Assembly: GCA_947044405.1 (NCBI GenBank) | Contig: CAMRHE010000021.1 | Span: forward strand, 7,300,501 to 7,364,500 | Direction of reading: 5' to 3' | DNA: 64,000 nt | DNA from: Leptodactylus fallax | Taxonomy: Eukaryota; Chordata; Amphibia; Anura; Leptodactylidae | Part shown: positions 33,028 to 44,861 of the stretch, piece by piece | Layout of the letters: each line of letters begins with the position of its first letter | Numbering within the stretch: position 1 is the first letter of the stretch | Made by a program: the position numbers and the translations under genes | Notes under the pieces: generated by a model | What the model was told of the DNA's origin: nothing | The model's database searches: none | The model's input: only the letters and a program-made list of their open reading frames with translations

Positions 33028-34098
33028 GAAAATCCACATGACCAGCAGATTTGTTGTAGAATTTCTGCAACTGAGAAAAAGCTCTATGAATCTAAATAAA
33101 CAGTGTCTGAATTTTCTTTTTCTGGCACCACGTGAGTTTATCCTAAAAAGCAGAGCCAAATTCTAGGGTACAGAGACCATAAAAACATCAGTTTTCTGAA
33201 AATGGTCTAGTAGGTTTCTATCTTCTTTATAGAGAGATACAAATATTATGTGTGTTCTTGATGTTTAAAGCTTGTTTCAAATATTTGTAGCAGTTGTCAA
33301 ACTGTGCATTTATTACACATGAAATGAAGACTGGCTTTACAATAGCACCTTCAATTACATAAATAACGATTTCTCAATATTTGTCTCTATGCAGGATGTC
33401 CATATCTGTTTTGTTAAGAATAATCCCAATGGTATAAACATTTTCCAAATCATCTGGAGTTTGCATTTCCTGGAATTTATTGCTTTGCAGATTTGTTCCT
33501 TTTTATTGTTTATTTGTCAGACGTTCCTTGCAAACAGCAAGGGAACATTCTTGGTGGTCCTGAAACTTAGGCAAAATATGTGTCTTAAATCTAGAAGTAG
33601 AAATACTCCATGACTTGTAATTGAATTCTATTATTTGGAAATTGACGGCATGCCATGAATTGTGTGTAGGAGGGATAAAAGTCATCATTTACTTTGCATT
33701 GTTAGAGGAAACAAACAGTTAGGAGACACTGAATAGCTAAATTCTTACAATCCATAACATAAGTAAAGCTATTTCTTTTTTGGTGTAGCTATACTAATCT
33801 ACATAAATATCTATACTAATCTCCAGTTATTCTTAAGAAATGGTAAACCTGTGTGAAATGGCAAGCTCAGACTGGGACTAAAATACACCCCTTGATCACA
33901 AACTCCATCAACCCATATGCAATATCCTACCCCCACCCATTGACTGATATACAATATTCGAACCCAGCCCCTCTTCCCCACCATATTACTGAAGAAAGTT
34001 TTACACCAAATGCATGCCCTTCATGCCCTTTATACCAACAACTCGAGAAGGTAAATATAAGTAGAACGTAAAAACATCTAATCATACGGTCAAGTGTA
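33028..34098. other. Unique stretch, no gene recognised
   Basis: AT-rich, with only short ORFs (33389-33613, 33853-34071) without domains. Confidence 0.4.
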
Positions 34099-35650
34099 CA
34101 GTCATGGCCAAAAGTTTTGAGAATGATACAAATATTAATTTTTACAAAGTCTACTGCTTCAGTTTTTCTAATGGCAATTTGCATATACTCCAGAATGTTA
34201 TAAAGAGTGATCAGCTTAACAGCAATTACTTGCAAAGTCAATATTTGCCTAGAAAATGAACTTTATCCCCCAAAACACATTTCAACATCATTGCAGCCCT
34301 GCCTTAAAAGGACCACCTAACATTGTTTCAGTGATTGCTCCATTAACACAGGTGTGGGTGTTGATGAGGACAGGGCTGGAGATCAATCTGTCATGATTAA
34401 GTAAGAATGACACCACTGGACACTTTAAAAGGAGGCTGGTGCTTGCCATCATTGTTTCTCTTCTGTTAACCATGGTTATCTCTAAAGAAACACGTGCAGT
34501 CATCATTGCACTGCACAAAAATGGCCTAACTGGGAAGAGTATTGCAGCTAGAAAGATTGCACCTCAGTCAACAATCTATCGCATCATCAAGAACTTCAAG
34601 GAGAGAGGTTCCATTGGTGCCAAAAAGGCTCCAGGGCGCCCAAGAAAGACCAGCAAGTGGCAGGACCGTCTCTTAAAAGTGTTTCAGCTGCGGGATCGGG
34701 CTACCAGCAGTGCAGAGCTTGCTGAGGAATGGCAGCAGGCAGGTGTGAGTGCATCTGCACGCACTGTGAGGCGGAGACTCTTGGAGCAAGGCCTGGTCTC
34801 AAGGAGGGCAGCAAAGAAGCCACTTCTCTCCAAAAAAAACATCATGGACAGACTGATATTCTGCAAAAGGTACAGGGAGTGGACTGCTGAGGACTGGGGT
34901 AAAGTCATTTTCTCTGATGAATCCCCTTTTCGATTGTTTGGAACATCTGGAAAACAGCTTATTCGGAGAAGAAGAGGTGAGCACTACCACCAGTCTTGTC
35001 TCATGCTAACTGTAAAGCATCCTGAAACCATTCATGTGTGGGGTTGCTTCTCAGCCAAGGGAATCGGCTCTCTCACAGTCTTGCCTAAAAACACAGCCAT
35101 GAATAAAGAATGGTACCAGAATGTCCTCCAAGAGCAACTTCTCCCAACCGTCCAAGAGCAGTTTGGCGCTCAACAATGCCTTTTCCAGCATGATGGAGCA
35201 CCTTGCCATAAAGCAAAGGTGATAACTAAATGGCTCAGGGAACAAAACATAGAGATTTTGGGTCCATGGCCTGGAAACTCCCCAGATCTTAATCCCATTG
35301 AGAACTTGTGGTCAATCATCAAGAGACGGGTGGACAAACAAAAACCAACAAATTCAGACAAAATTAAAGCATTGATTCTGCAAGAATGGACTGCTATCAG
35401 TCAGGATTTGGTCCAGAAGTTGATTGAGAGCATGCCAGGGAGAATTGCAGAGGTCCTGAAGAAGAAATATTGACTTGCTGCATTAACTCATTCTAACTGT
35501 CAATATAAGCTTCTGTTACTCATAATATGAATGCAATTATATTTCTGTATGTGATAAAAACATCTGACAAACACACATAAAAACCAGAGGGCAGCAGATC
35601 ATGTGAAAATATAATATTTGTGTCATTCTCAAAACTTTTGGCCATGACTG
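34099..35650 (+). mobile_element. Complete Tc1/mariner transposon, DD35E type
   Basis: The 1552-bp element is flanked by TA (34097-34098 and 35651-35652). Terminal inverted repeats of 39 bp (34099-34137 and 35612-35650) begin CAGTCATGGCCAAAAG and differ at one position. It holds one uninterrupted transposase gene. The size, the TA duplication and the 35-residue spacing of the last two catalytic residues fit the DD35E 'Traveler' group of Tc1/mariner elements described in vertebrates; this assignment is from memory of the family. Confidence 0.93.
34472..35473 (+). CDS. Tc1/mariner transposase, intact
   Basis: A cut-and-paste DNA transposase of 333 residues. The start at ATG 34472 lies in a strong Kozak context (ACCATGG); the frame is open a little further up, from a GTG at 34439. 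The N-terminal 120 residues hold paired helix-turn-helix DNA-binding domains (HKNGLTGKSIAARK, TIYRIIKNF) with the GRPRK motif between them. The catalytic triad is Asp149 (FSDESPF), Asp241 (QHDGAPCH) and Glu277 (NPIENLW), giving 35 residues between the last two. VWGCFSAKGIGSL and [12 protein letters not shown] are the usual Tc1 blocks. There is no stop or frameshift, and length is normal for the family. It would act in the nucleus on its own 39-bp repeats. A host-driven promoter is not evident. I consider it potentially active. Confidence 0.93.
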   Translation: MVISKETRAVIIALHKNGLTGKSIAARKIAPQSTIYRIIKNFKERGSIGAKKAPGRPRKTSKWQDRLLKVFQLRDRATSSAELAEEWQQAGVSASARTVRRRLLEQGLVSRRAAKKPLLSKKNIMDRLIFCKRYREWTAEDWGKVIFSDESPFRLFGTSGKQLIRRRRGEHYHQSCLMLTVKHPETIHVWGCFSAKGIGSLTVLPKNTAMNKEWYQNVLQEQLLPTVQEQFGAQQCLFQHDGAPCHKAKVITKWLREQNIEILGPWPGNSPDLNPIENLWSIIKRRVDKQKPTNSDKIKALILQEWTAISQDLVQKLIESMPGRIAEVLKKKY

Positions 35651-35652
35651 TA

Positions 35653-37323
35653 CACTCACTTTTTTTTAGTCAGAGACAGGTGTATCCTACCATTATAGAA
35701 ACACCAATATAACAAATAATACTGCCATACAGTGACCATATGGTACTCAGATACCAGTTGCAGAGTAGCGAATACAGCATTGATCAGAAAAAGTCCCAGG
35801 CAGAATACACAACAAATAGGCAGGGCTTATCACCACTCCTGACATGTCTGATTTAGTATATATTTACTGTATATGCCTGGATCATCTTTTTTAATATACC
35901 TCTGCATTATACCCTTAGTGTGGAGAGTGAACCCCAGGAGCACTACAGGACGATGGCCCTACTGATGCAGTCAGCCTGCTAAGCACAGGAGGTGGAGCAC
36001 TGGGAGGTTGAAGAGCTGGGTTTTAGCGCTCATTGGGTTGTAGGCACACAGAATGACCTCATTGTTGGTGAATATACATCAGAGAGAAAAGTGGCCCTAG
36101 TGGACCAGGAGAAAGCCGAATGTAGGATCCTGGAGGAACCCAAGGCTATTCATGACGGAGGAGTACACAATGGCATCTCGGTCTCTTGTGAACTGACACT
36201 AGAGACTAGTATGGTAGAGCAATCCAAATGTCACTTTAACACACCCTGCCTGAGGGAAAGGTAGGCTGCCCTTGCAGTGGCCAGGTGCCTGAAGGTGAAT
36301 GATGAAAGACCCTTTTATTATTGATTGTCCATTGTTTGCAAATTGTTCCAAGTTGTCTCCCATTTTTGTAGATAAAGAAATCTAAAACTTCAATACCATC
36401 ATTTCCTGTGTCCATGATCTGTAATGCCATTCCTCTGTTATTCATCCTGAAAATGTATAAACAAATTTACATCTGTGTGTTGCTATTCCCTTTGTCAAAG
36501 GGGTATGTCCCTACACATGTGACAGTACCCTTGCATCACTGACAGTATTAGAAAATTTTGTGGTACATAATATTAAAAAGGGAAATGATAATACCGAATT
36601 GTAAATTTGGCCTGGGCAGAATGGAGACTTTTTGCAGTACCACTGATTGATTTTATTAAGTGAGTGCTACTGTACACAAGGTTGCACACAACTGCAGTTG
36701 TAGCTCCATAATTAATCAGTTGAATGGTAAAAAGTCTCATGTAAGCCAGGCTTTACATTTCCAGGTGAAATAACAGAAGTATGTCACAAGACAGAGTTCT
36801 AAGTTAGGTTTTTAGGAATTGTTATCCCATAAGTAATACATCCCCTAAAAATTAGGTTAAGTGGTGAAAGGGGGCCTATAAGAATGGTAGTTCATCAAAT
36901 GGTACCTAATGAGAGGGGGGGGTTATTGGAGATCACAATAGTCTTGCTGCAATACAATAATTTGAAGGGACACAGGATTAGAAATGAGCAAACTGATCGA
37001 CCCAAATATTGGAGTCGAACCAAATATTCCAAATTGTTCGGGTTTTAATGTAACTGAATACTTTATGATTTGTGTTGGATGAACTAAAATGGCCACCATA
37101 ACATGCATATTGCAGTGAAAATACACAAGAGACGTGTGTGTGTGTATGTTATGTCCTGGCATCATCTGACATCACCTGACATCACCTGACAGCCTCTTAG
37201 CCTATAATCAGTGGTAGGTGAACACCTTACAGTACTGATGTCACAGACATTATGTAAGATGCTGTGGGCAGAAACACAAGACATTTTAGTGATGGTCAGG
37301 CAAAGGGATGGATGTATTATTCA
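35653..37323. other. Mostly unique stretch, no gene recognised
   Basis: The ORF 35992-36264 (90 codons) has no domain I recognise. The part near 36970-37200 contains AGAAATGAGCAAACTGATCG and a threefold CATCACCTGA repeat, both repeat-like. No host exon is evident. Confidence 0.4.
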
Positions 37324-38165
37324 CAGAGGCGTAGTTAGGGGTTCAGCACAGGGGGGGCAAACATGTCCAAGTGGGCCCCCAACTTGGACATGTTCGTATA
37401 CCAATACTATGAGTATACGGTGAGCGTATAGTGGTATATAGCGGCTCTACACAGGGCTCTGCAGACGATTTAGGTGAATATAGGGCAGTAACATTTAGTG
37501 ACTTACCGGTGACGTCTCTGACTAATCGTTCACATTCCCCGTCTCTTTTATCTGGATGGCCATGACCACTTCTTCCAGTCTCTGTAAAGTTTGCAGCACA
37601 GACATCTTTGGCTCCTCACTTTTCCAGGCACCTGACCCATATTGTCCTCACCTACACAAAGCCCACATCCTGCTGCTACCCCCAATTATAAAATATATAA
37701 TATATCCCCCCCCATAATGAATAATACCCCCAAGTGCATCTTTTAATTAATAACTTCCCTGTGCACCCCTTTAAATAGTGCCCCTTATTAATAATGCCCA
37801 AGGTGTTTCCTAATTAAAAAGAAAAAAAAAAAAAAAAGGGAAAAAAAAATTATTGGGGTTCCAATAACCGGGACCCCGAGGATCAGCTGTTTGAATGGTA
37901 CCTGTGTAAGCGCCGTGACACCTTCTCTGTTTACATAGTGTCATTCTTTTCATAGCGGCCATGTAATGTAACTACAGCCTCGTCCTATACACATCTATGT
38001 GACAAGACTGGAATGACATCACAGGGTCGCTATAAACAGACAGCGTGTGATATAAACAGGCGCCATGGCCCCTTCATACAGCTGATCAGTGGGGAATCAC
38101 TTATCTCTTATTGATGATTTATTCTGAGGATAGATCATCAATAAAAATAAGCTGGAAAACGACTT

Positions 38166-38757
38166 AAGGCTAAGGCCCTATGTGGCGTCCCACAGCAAAA
38201 AACAGCTGTGGGAAAAACCGCGGTGGCGATGCATCACGGTTCTTCCTGCAGCACTTTGCACAGAATGTTTGCAGAGGTTTCCTCTGAAGACTTTCTGCTT
38301 CAATTATATCTATAGGGAAACCGCCGGCGTTTCCATAGGTATAATTGACAAGCTGCGTTTTCCAAAACTGCGACTGTATTGGAAATCGTAGCGTATCCGC
38401 TGCGTGTATTTTACTGCAAAGTGGAGATGGGTTGGGGCCCCATGTGGTGAAAACCCACAGAAAAAAAAGTGGCATTCTAGCAAATCCCATCCACACATTG
38501 CGAAAAAATACGTGCAGCAGATGCACTGCGATTTCCAAAACCGTTGCGGTTTTGGAAATTGCAGCATGTCAATTATACCTATGGAAACACTGATGGTTTC
38601 TGTATAGGTGTATTGGAAACAGAAAGTCCACAGGGGAATCCTCTGCGGACCTTCTGTGAAAAGCGCTGCGGGGAAAAACCACAATGTTACCGCCGCAGTT
38701 TTTCCTGCAGCGCTTTTTTTGCTGCAGCCCGCTACATGGGGCCTTAGCCTTAATAAA
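38166..38757. mobile_element. Double family X element inside the hAT element
   Basis: It begins AAGGCTAAGGCCCTATGTGG and ends GGGGCCTTAGCCTT. Two family X halves are joined near 38430 (GGGGCCCCATGTGGTG), and a local hairpin CCAAAACCGTTGCGGTTTTGG sits at about 38533. It may be two nested insertions or one tandem copy. Confidence 0.6.
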
Positions 38758-39251
38758 GCCCAAGTGCCATCATAATTAAATTAATTGCCCCCTCATATTG
38801 TGCCCCTGATTCCCCCTGACATAAATACTGCAGCTCTAATGGCTCCTTATATTAATGACCACCCTCTTATGTTCATAATGCCTCCTAATATAAATGATGC
38901 CCCCTAATGGCCCCTTATATAAATAACCTCCCCCTTGTATTCATAATACCCCCTAATAACCCTTATATAAATGACCCCCCCCATCGTCATAATGCCACCT
39001 AATGAATCCTCCCTTTATAGTTATAATTCCCTCTCCTAACCACCCCTTATACTATTAATATACCCTCAACTGTGCTAAAAAAAAGAAAAAAAAAGTCATA
39101 CTCACCTGTGATGCTGATAAATGGAGCCGCCGATGCTTCCTCCCTGTCCACGCACAGGACGTCTGTGTCTGAGCGCAGGTGGCGCGATGTTGTGATGTCA
39201 TCGCGCCGCCTGTGTGAGAAGAAGACATCAGTCTGTGCTCTCGGGGGACTT

Positions 39252-39285
39252 GTAAACCGCAAGCCTCATATAGCTTGTGGTTTAC
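39252..39285. repeat. Hairpin near the right end of the hAT element
   Basis: GTAAACCGCAAGC pairs with GCTTGTGGTTTAC (one mismatch) around an 8-base loop. A second palindrome, GATCAGTGTCTGCAGACACC, follows near 39321. Subterminal hairpins are common in hAT elements. Confidence 0.55.
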
Positions 39286-39455
39286 AATACTGTGAAGTTG
39301 CAGGATACGTTTTAACTAGATCAGTGTCTGCAGACACCGATCCAGTTAGAAATAAAGGATGTATTAATGGTGGCCCCGGGGTGAGCCCCAAAGAGTCAGT
39401 GGGCCCGGGGCAGCCGTCCCCTCTGCCCCCCGCTAGCTACGCCTCTGATTATTCA

Positions 39456-40461
39456 TCACTGCATACATCATTAAAGCAATTACTCAAATTTCTACTGTAA
39501 TACACAGCAGCAAAACTTTCAAATAGAACTAGAGAATCATAGGAGTAGATTTACGCAATTACAGGTAGAAAGTGAGATAATTCTATAGTTGCCAGTGCCA
39601 CTTGCCACTCCCACGCTGTTGGCATAATAACTTCAAAATAAAACAAACATCCCCACCACTTCTAATACCAATGAGGTGTTGATGCAGCATTCTTCTCCCA
39701 TAAATGGATACCTTTTTGTGTTTTTTTAGTTTTTGTTTTTTTGAAAAGCCACTTCTTCATTACTTTTCAACCAGGCACACAGCCACAAATATTTCTCTAA
39801 AATAGTAAGCCTGTAGCACTTACAAGTGATCAAAATGGGCTCATTGTTACATAAAACTATTGTTTTTTCCAATATAACCACCATGTGTGTATAAACCACA
39901 AGCACATCAGTGCTTGGAGTGCTAGGAGTTTCTATCCACGGTTTACCATCCGTTTTTCTATAGACATACCTTTCACTTTGACATAATTTTGGCTGTTTTT
40001 GCCTTAGAGAGATAGACATGTTGCAGTATGTTTTAAGTCAATTTAAGCTGTGGTTCATACCAATCTTATTTGACCTGTAGCAAATCTTTGGACCGAGCCC
40101 AAAACCAATCTCTACACAGGAAATGTATCACTTTCACAGTAATTTATGTGCTGAAGTTTTAAACCCTTCCCTCTGCAGCCATTTTTCAATTTTTGTTTTT
40201 TATTCCCCCACCTTCCAAATGCCATTTTTTAATGTTTCTATTCACAGAGCTGTATGAGGGCTTAATTTTTGTGGGACAATTTGTATTTCATAATGGTACC
40301 ATTTAATATTCCATACGATGTATTGGGAAGCTGGACAAAAAATTATAATAAAAAAATAATTTGCAACAATACAACTTTCGTACGAACATTGATATTATGG
40401 CATTCACTGTGCAGTGAAAATGACGTCGCCAGGGGGAGTTCAATCACTGCAATACCAAATT

Positions 40462-40462
<1 letters not shown>
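39456..40462. other. No gene; includes an old dispersed repeat
   Basis: The part from about 40165 to 40410 (CCACCTTCCAAATGCCATTT, TGAGGGCTTAATTTTTGTGGG, TATTGGGAAGCTGGA) resembles a repeat common in frogs, class unknown to me. The remainder is AT-rich without features. Confidence 0.35.

Positions 40463-40497
<35 letters not shown>
40463..40497. repeat. (ATCT)n microsatellite
   Basis: About nine tandem CTAT/ATCT units, directly next to the left terminal repeat of the Tc1 relic. Confidence 0.9.
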
Positions 40498-41067
40498 CAC
40501 ACGTGGACAAAATTGTTGGTAACCCTCGTTTAATGAAATAAAAACCCACAATGGTCACAGAAATAACTTGAATCTGACAGAATGGAATTTGCCAAACTAC
40601 ATGTTGACAAGCCACAAAGCTTCTGGGAGAATGTCCTATGGACAGATGAGACAAAAAACGAAATTTTTGGCAAGACACATCAGCTCTATGTTCACAGACA
40701 GAAAAATGAAGCATATCTTGAAAAGAATACTGTCCCTGCTTTGAAACATGGAAAAGGCTCTGTTATATTCTGGGGCTGCTGCATCTGGCAAAGGGTGTCT
40801 TGAATCTGTGCAGGGCACAAGAAAATCTCAAGACTATCAAGGAATTCTAGAGAGAAATGTGCTGCCCAGTGTCAGAAAGCTTGGTCTCAGTCGCAGGTCA
40901 TGGGTCTTGCAACAGGATAATGACCCAAAACACACAGCTAAAAACACCCAAGAATGGCTAAGAGGCAAACATTAGACTATTCTGAAGTGGCCTTCTATGA
41001 GCCCTGACCTAAATCCTATTGAGCATCTTTGGAAGGAGCTGAAACATGCCGTCTGGAAAAGGCACCC
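40498..41067 (+). pseudogene. Tc1-like transposon relic with broken transposase
   Basis: The left end starts after TA with CACACGTGGACAAAATTG, a Tc1-type terminal repeat. It joins directly to the middle of a transposase, so the DNA-binding half is deleted. From 40582 the frame gives VLWTDETKNEIFG (first catalytic Asp) and GKGSVIFWGC. A shift near 40790 moves to the next frame, with VLQQDNDPKHTAK (second Asp). A TAG near 40974 precedes [15 protein letters not shown] (Glu). The sequence then collapses into homopolymer at about 41077, so the right end is not seen. Confidence 0.85.
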
Positions 41068-41070
41068 TTC

Positions 41071-41607
41071 AACGGGGGGGGCGGGGGGGGGGGGGGGGAC
41101 CCGAGACAACTGGAGCAGTTTGCTCATGAGGAGGGGGCCAAAAAACCTTTTGAGAGGGGCAAAAGCCCCTTTCACAATTACAAAAACCTTTGGTTTGCTG
41201 GCTTCCCCCCAAAAGTTGTGCAAAAAAAAAATAAATTAAGGGAACCAACATTTCTCCCCCGCCCCCTTCCCTGAGTTTTCTTTTAAAAAAAATTTCTAAG
41301 AACAGTGGTAAAAAAAAACCCCCCCCCCCCTTTTTTTCTTTTTAAAAAAAAAAAAAAAAAATAATTTTTTTTCCTTCAACTAATTATTCCCCCCCCCCTT
41401 TTTTTTTTTTTTTTTTTAAAAAAGGGGCACCCACAAAAATTTCCCCCTGTTTATTTTTTTTAAAAAAAAAAAAAAAAAAATATAAATACTTCCTCTCCCC
41501 CCCCTCTTTTTCTTTCTTTTTTTTTTTCTTTTATCCCTTATAAATTATAAATATTTTAATATTTTTACATCTTTTCCTTCTTGCCCCCCCGCCCCCGGGG
41601 GGGGGTG
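41071..41607. other. Low-complexity homopolymer block, probable assembly artefact
   Basis: Alternating long runs of G, A, T and C, with very little other sequence, replace the right end of the Tc1 relic and reach up to the LTR of element G3. Such patchwork is unlike the microsatellites elsewhere in the window and suggests poor consensus or gap filling. The ORFs in it (40997-41274) are not genes. Confidence 0.65.
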
Positions 41608-42597
41608 TGTGAACCGAGAGCAAGGCAGGTGGTTTGGACTCCGCAACCATAAATGAACGCACACGCGGTAGTTCAAGAAAAGAATATATATTTACTATAA
41701 GTTAATAAAGGCTATTTGAAGGTAAAATGACAGGGATAAAGACAAGCAAAATATACAATATAGCATGAACAATTTCAAGGCAAATTCTGCAATGGTTTCT
41801 ACTTTTACTCTGTCCACTTCTGCAGTATGGACTCTGAATGAACAATATACTCAAAACTATCCCTAACTGACCCTGACATCACATTTGGGTGCACCCCCTT
41901 TTCCCCAGTGGTCCAGGTGGACCGCTTACAGTCCGTAGAAGCGCGCGGTGGGGCCCAAAGTCATTCCTTTCTTTTATAGTGAAGCGTCCTCCCTTCACGG
42001 TTATCAGGATCTCAGGAGAAATGAAGTCCTCTTTAACAGGGAAACCCAATGAATGCAATGTAATCCAACAGCAGATTCCACTCAGCACACTGACAGTCCT
42101 GCCGAATCCTTACACTGAGCTGGGATGTAAGCCGGGATTTAGCAGGTGCTGTCCAGTACATCAACAGCACTGCGAGTCTCTATCTGTGGTATCCATATAC
42201 ACAGTCACAATGTCAGTCTCACTGATCAGCCACTGAGCACAGTTCCTTTCACGTGGACTCACTAGTCCTGTTGTCTCTTTACACTCTGTTTGTCTCTGGA
42301 CCAAGATACAGCTTAGCTGTACAGAAAAATATCCACACCAGTTCAACACAGCACAGAAACCTGTCTTCTCTCTTGCCAAGATGGCTGCTGCTCTCTGTCT
42401 CGTCACTTCCTGCTTCTCTGCTCACACTCTGTCTGCAGAACAGGCAGGCTGACATAAAAGGGGGGGGGTCTCACTCCAGCATCATGTCACAATTACAATG
42501 GCTGCTGTCTTAAAGTAACAGAATCACAGAAATACATTCAACATTAACAATTTATACAGACAAATAAAGCTTAGGACAACATTGGCTGTCTCTTACA
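41608..42597 (-). repeat. 3' LTR of element G3
   Basis: 990-bp direct repeat of 48239-49227. It has a G run near 42460 that is one base longer than in the other copy. Confidence 0.93.
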
Positions 42598-42614
42598 TAT
42601 TCCCCCCCACTTTA
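42598..42614 (-). other. Polypurine tract of element G3
   Basis: On the minus strand AAAGTGGGGGGGAATA lies immediately before the 3' LTR. Confidence 0.7.
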
Positions 42615-44370
42615 AGATTGGCAGTCCCTGCCTATGACTGTATATCCAGAGGGTTGTACTTTTATGCACAGGGTGGTAGTATACCGATGTATGGCAGGCC
42701 AAACAAACTCATCCTGCGCATACCGAACAGGGGGAATACCAGCATTTGGCCTAGTGGTCCGTCTGAGGACCGGTGGTATATTATGGGGTGCTGCAGCTAT
42801 GGGCTGAGAAGGACCAGCGGATTCCGCACCAGAGGGGGTACAGGCCGGAGATACAGTAGTCACAGGTGGAACATCCCCAGGAGCAGGGATCGGCCAACAA
42901 TCATCCTCCTTGTCGGAGGCCCATTCCGCACCTCCATTCTCTGACTGTGGGAGCTCATTCACATTGGCAGGCCCATCATGATTTGTCCCTTCAGAATGAC
43001 ACAGGCGCAACATATTTCGGTGAAGTACTCGAACACAATCAGTTCCTTCTTTCTGGACCTGGTACACTGGCCCATTCGCATACTTGCGGCCAACAACACG
43101 ATATGGCAAAGCCTCCCATCGGCTTTCCAATTTCCCTTGGGGTTTCTTGACATGAACTAGCACCAGGTCGCCTGGTTGCAATGGTGCTTCTTGCACTGGG
43201 GTCTTATCAGGATGGGGATGTTCTTGCAGGCGCTGCCGCACCAATCGATGGATCGTCTCAAGTCTCTGCCAGTGCGCCCGCACCCAAGAGGTTGGATCCC
43301 TCGGAGGGAACCCTTCCACATCATCCAACTGTAATTCTCCTATACTTCGCCCAGACCGCCCAAAGAGAAGTGTATAAGGAGAGTACCCCGTTGTAGAATG
43401 GACCTGATTGTTATAGGCCCACACCATTTCAGACAAGAACTGAGGCCACTGTAACTTCTTGTCTTCCTCCAGAGTCCGCAGCATCTGTAGCAGAGTTCTG
43501 TTGAATCTTTCACAGGCCCCATTTCCCTGAGGGTGGTATGGAGTCGTGTGCGACTTCTTTATCCCGTAGATACGTTGAACTTCTTTCATTACGTGTCCCT
43601 CAAAGCAGGCACCCTGGTCGGAGTGGATGCGTTGGGGGCACCCATATACTCGAATGAAATCTTGGCACAGAGCACGAGCTGCTGACTCAGCTGTCTGGTC
43701 CTTGGTAGCGGTTACCACCGCAAATTTGGTGAAGTGATCCACCATTACGAGGCAATACTGGTGTCCGCTATTGGATGGGCCCACCATTAGATAGTCTATC
43801 ATGACGATTTCTAAAGGTTCCTGGGTCACGATGGTTTGCAGGGGAGCTCTCTGTTCTATTGCCTTATGGATCTCACCAAGTTCGACAGCTGCGGCATACT
43901 TCTTCGACCATTTGACGAAGACCAGGGCAGTAAATCAGTCGCTGTAACCAACGAAAGGTCTTCTCATGACCAAAATGTCCATTCTTATTATGAGCCTCAA
44001 CTGCCAACGAGCGAGCCAGTTCACTAGGCACCATAATTTGGTATCGAATGTCGATCTCAGAAGGTAAATAGACCTTTCGGCATAGCACTCCATTTTTCAT
44101 CTCCAACTTTTCCCACTGACTCAGAACAGATAATATCTCACGTGTCAGTCGTTCTCTTTCCTCTCTACAGGGCTTCTGGCCTTTCTCAACACACTTGATC
44201 ATCTGCGCCAGCCCCTCATGGGTCTGCTGTATCTGTGCCCATTCCTGTCGTGAGGGACCAAAGAAAGGAGCCGTTTCAGTCCCCTCCATCTCAAACTGAT
44301 TAGCGGCGGCCAAGGCCTGTGAAAATCTGCTGAAGTCGGGCACCTCCACATGCTCCAACTCATGATCCAC
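42612..44370 (-). pseudogene. G3 integrase, one frameshift
   Basis: The N-terminal zinc finger is at 43873-44370: HNKNGHFGHEKTF and CRSCRT. A one-base shift near 43878 moves the reading to the second frame (to 42612, 405 codons). That frame carries all three catalytic residues: Asp in VMIDYLMVG, Asp in HSDQGACFEG and Glu in CERFNRTLL, with YHPQGNGACERF intact. The C-terminal domain (RWEALPYRVVGRKY, VLHRNMLRLC) and a Pro-rich tail ending RRTTRPNAGIPPVRY follow, as in element G2. Except for the shift, the core looks undamaged. The region 44371-44680 upstream holds a broken end of RNase H. Confidence 0.87.
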
Positions 44371-44861
44371 GTCTACTGTGGGGTCGGGGCGGTTACCCTA
44401 GAAAGTCCATCAGCATTCTGGTTCTCTGTCTTGGACCGATACTTAATGCGGTAATTGAACTTAGACATTCGGGCTATCCACCTCTGCTCTAATGCCCCGA
44501 GCTTGGCATTTTCCAGGGTGAAGCTAGTGGGTTGTTGTCAGTCAGTACTAAAACTTCAGCACTGGTCAAATATTCAGAGAATTTCTCGGTCATGGCCCAT
44601 ACCAGTGCCAACAGCTCCAACTTAAATGAACTATAATTCTCGGGGTTTCTTTCAGAATCTCTCAAAGACCGGCTGCCGCTACGCTATGACCCTCTCCTGG
44701 CCATCCTGAAGCTGGGAAAGCACTGCTCCAAGACCATACAGGCTTGCATCCGTATACAGCTGGAACAGCAAGTGGTAATCAGCATATGCCAAGATTGGGG
44801 CTGTTGCCAGTGCATCCTTCAATGCCTGGAAGGCTTGTTCCTGTTCAGGCCCCCCCCCCAC
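44371..44861 (-). pseudogene. G3 RNase H fragment
   Basis: YTDASLYGLGAVLSQ within 44679-44861 is the start of RNase H, with the catalytic Asp. Preceding it is AFQALKDALATAPILAYADY, the RT-RNase H link. Downstream, to 44371, the minus strand carries the rest in changing frames. Upstream the sequence is lost in the homopolymer block. Confidence 0.75.

Larger units (their letters stand above)
37324..39447. mobile_element. hAT-type non-autonomous element
   Basis: The 2124-bp element has ends CAGAGGCGTAGTTAG and, inverted, CAGAGGCGTAGCTAG. A perfect 8-bp target duplication, ATTATTCA, lies at 37316-37323 and 39448-39455. The 8-bp duplication and CAG ends indicate hAT. There is no transposase; the interior is non-coding and includes a nested palindromic family X segment (38166-38757), degenerate TATAAATGACCCCCC-type repeats (38760-39060) and a GC-rich end with hairpins. 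Confidence 0.88.

Noticed and set aside
35992..36264. 90-codon plus-strand ORF as a host exon
   Set aside because: No recognisable domain and no splice context that I can support.
39072..39500. 142-codon plus-strand ORF
   Set aside because: It lies in the non-coding end of a hAT element and crosses its terminal repeat and target duplication.
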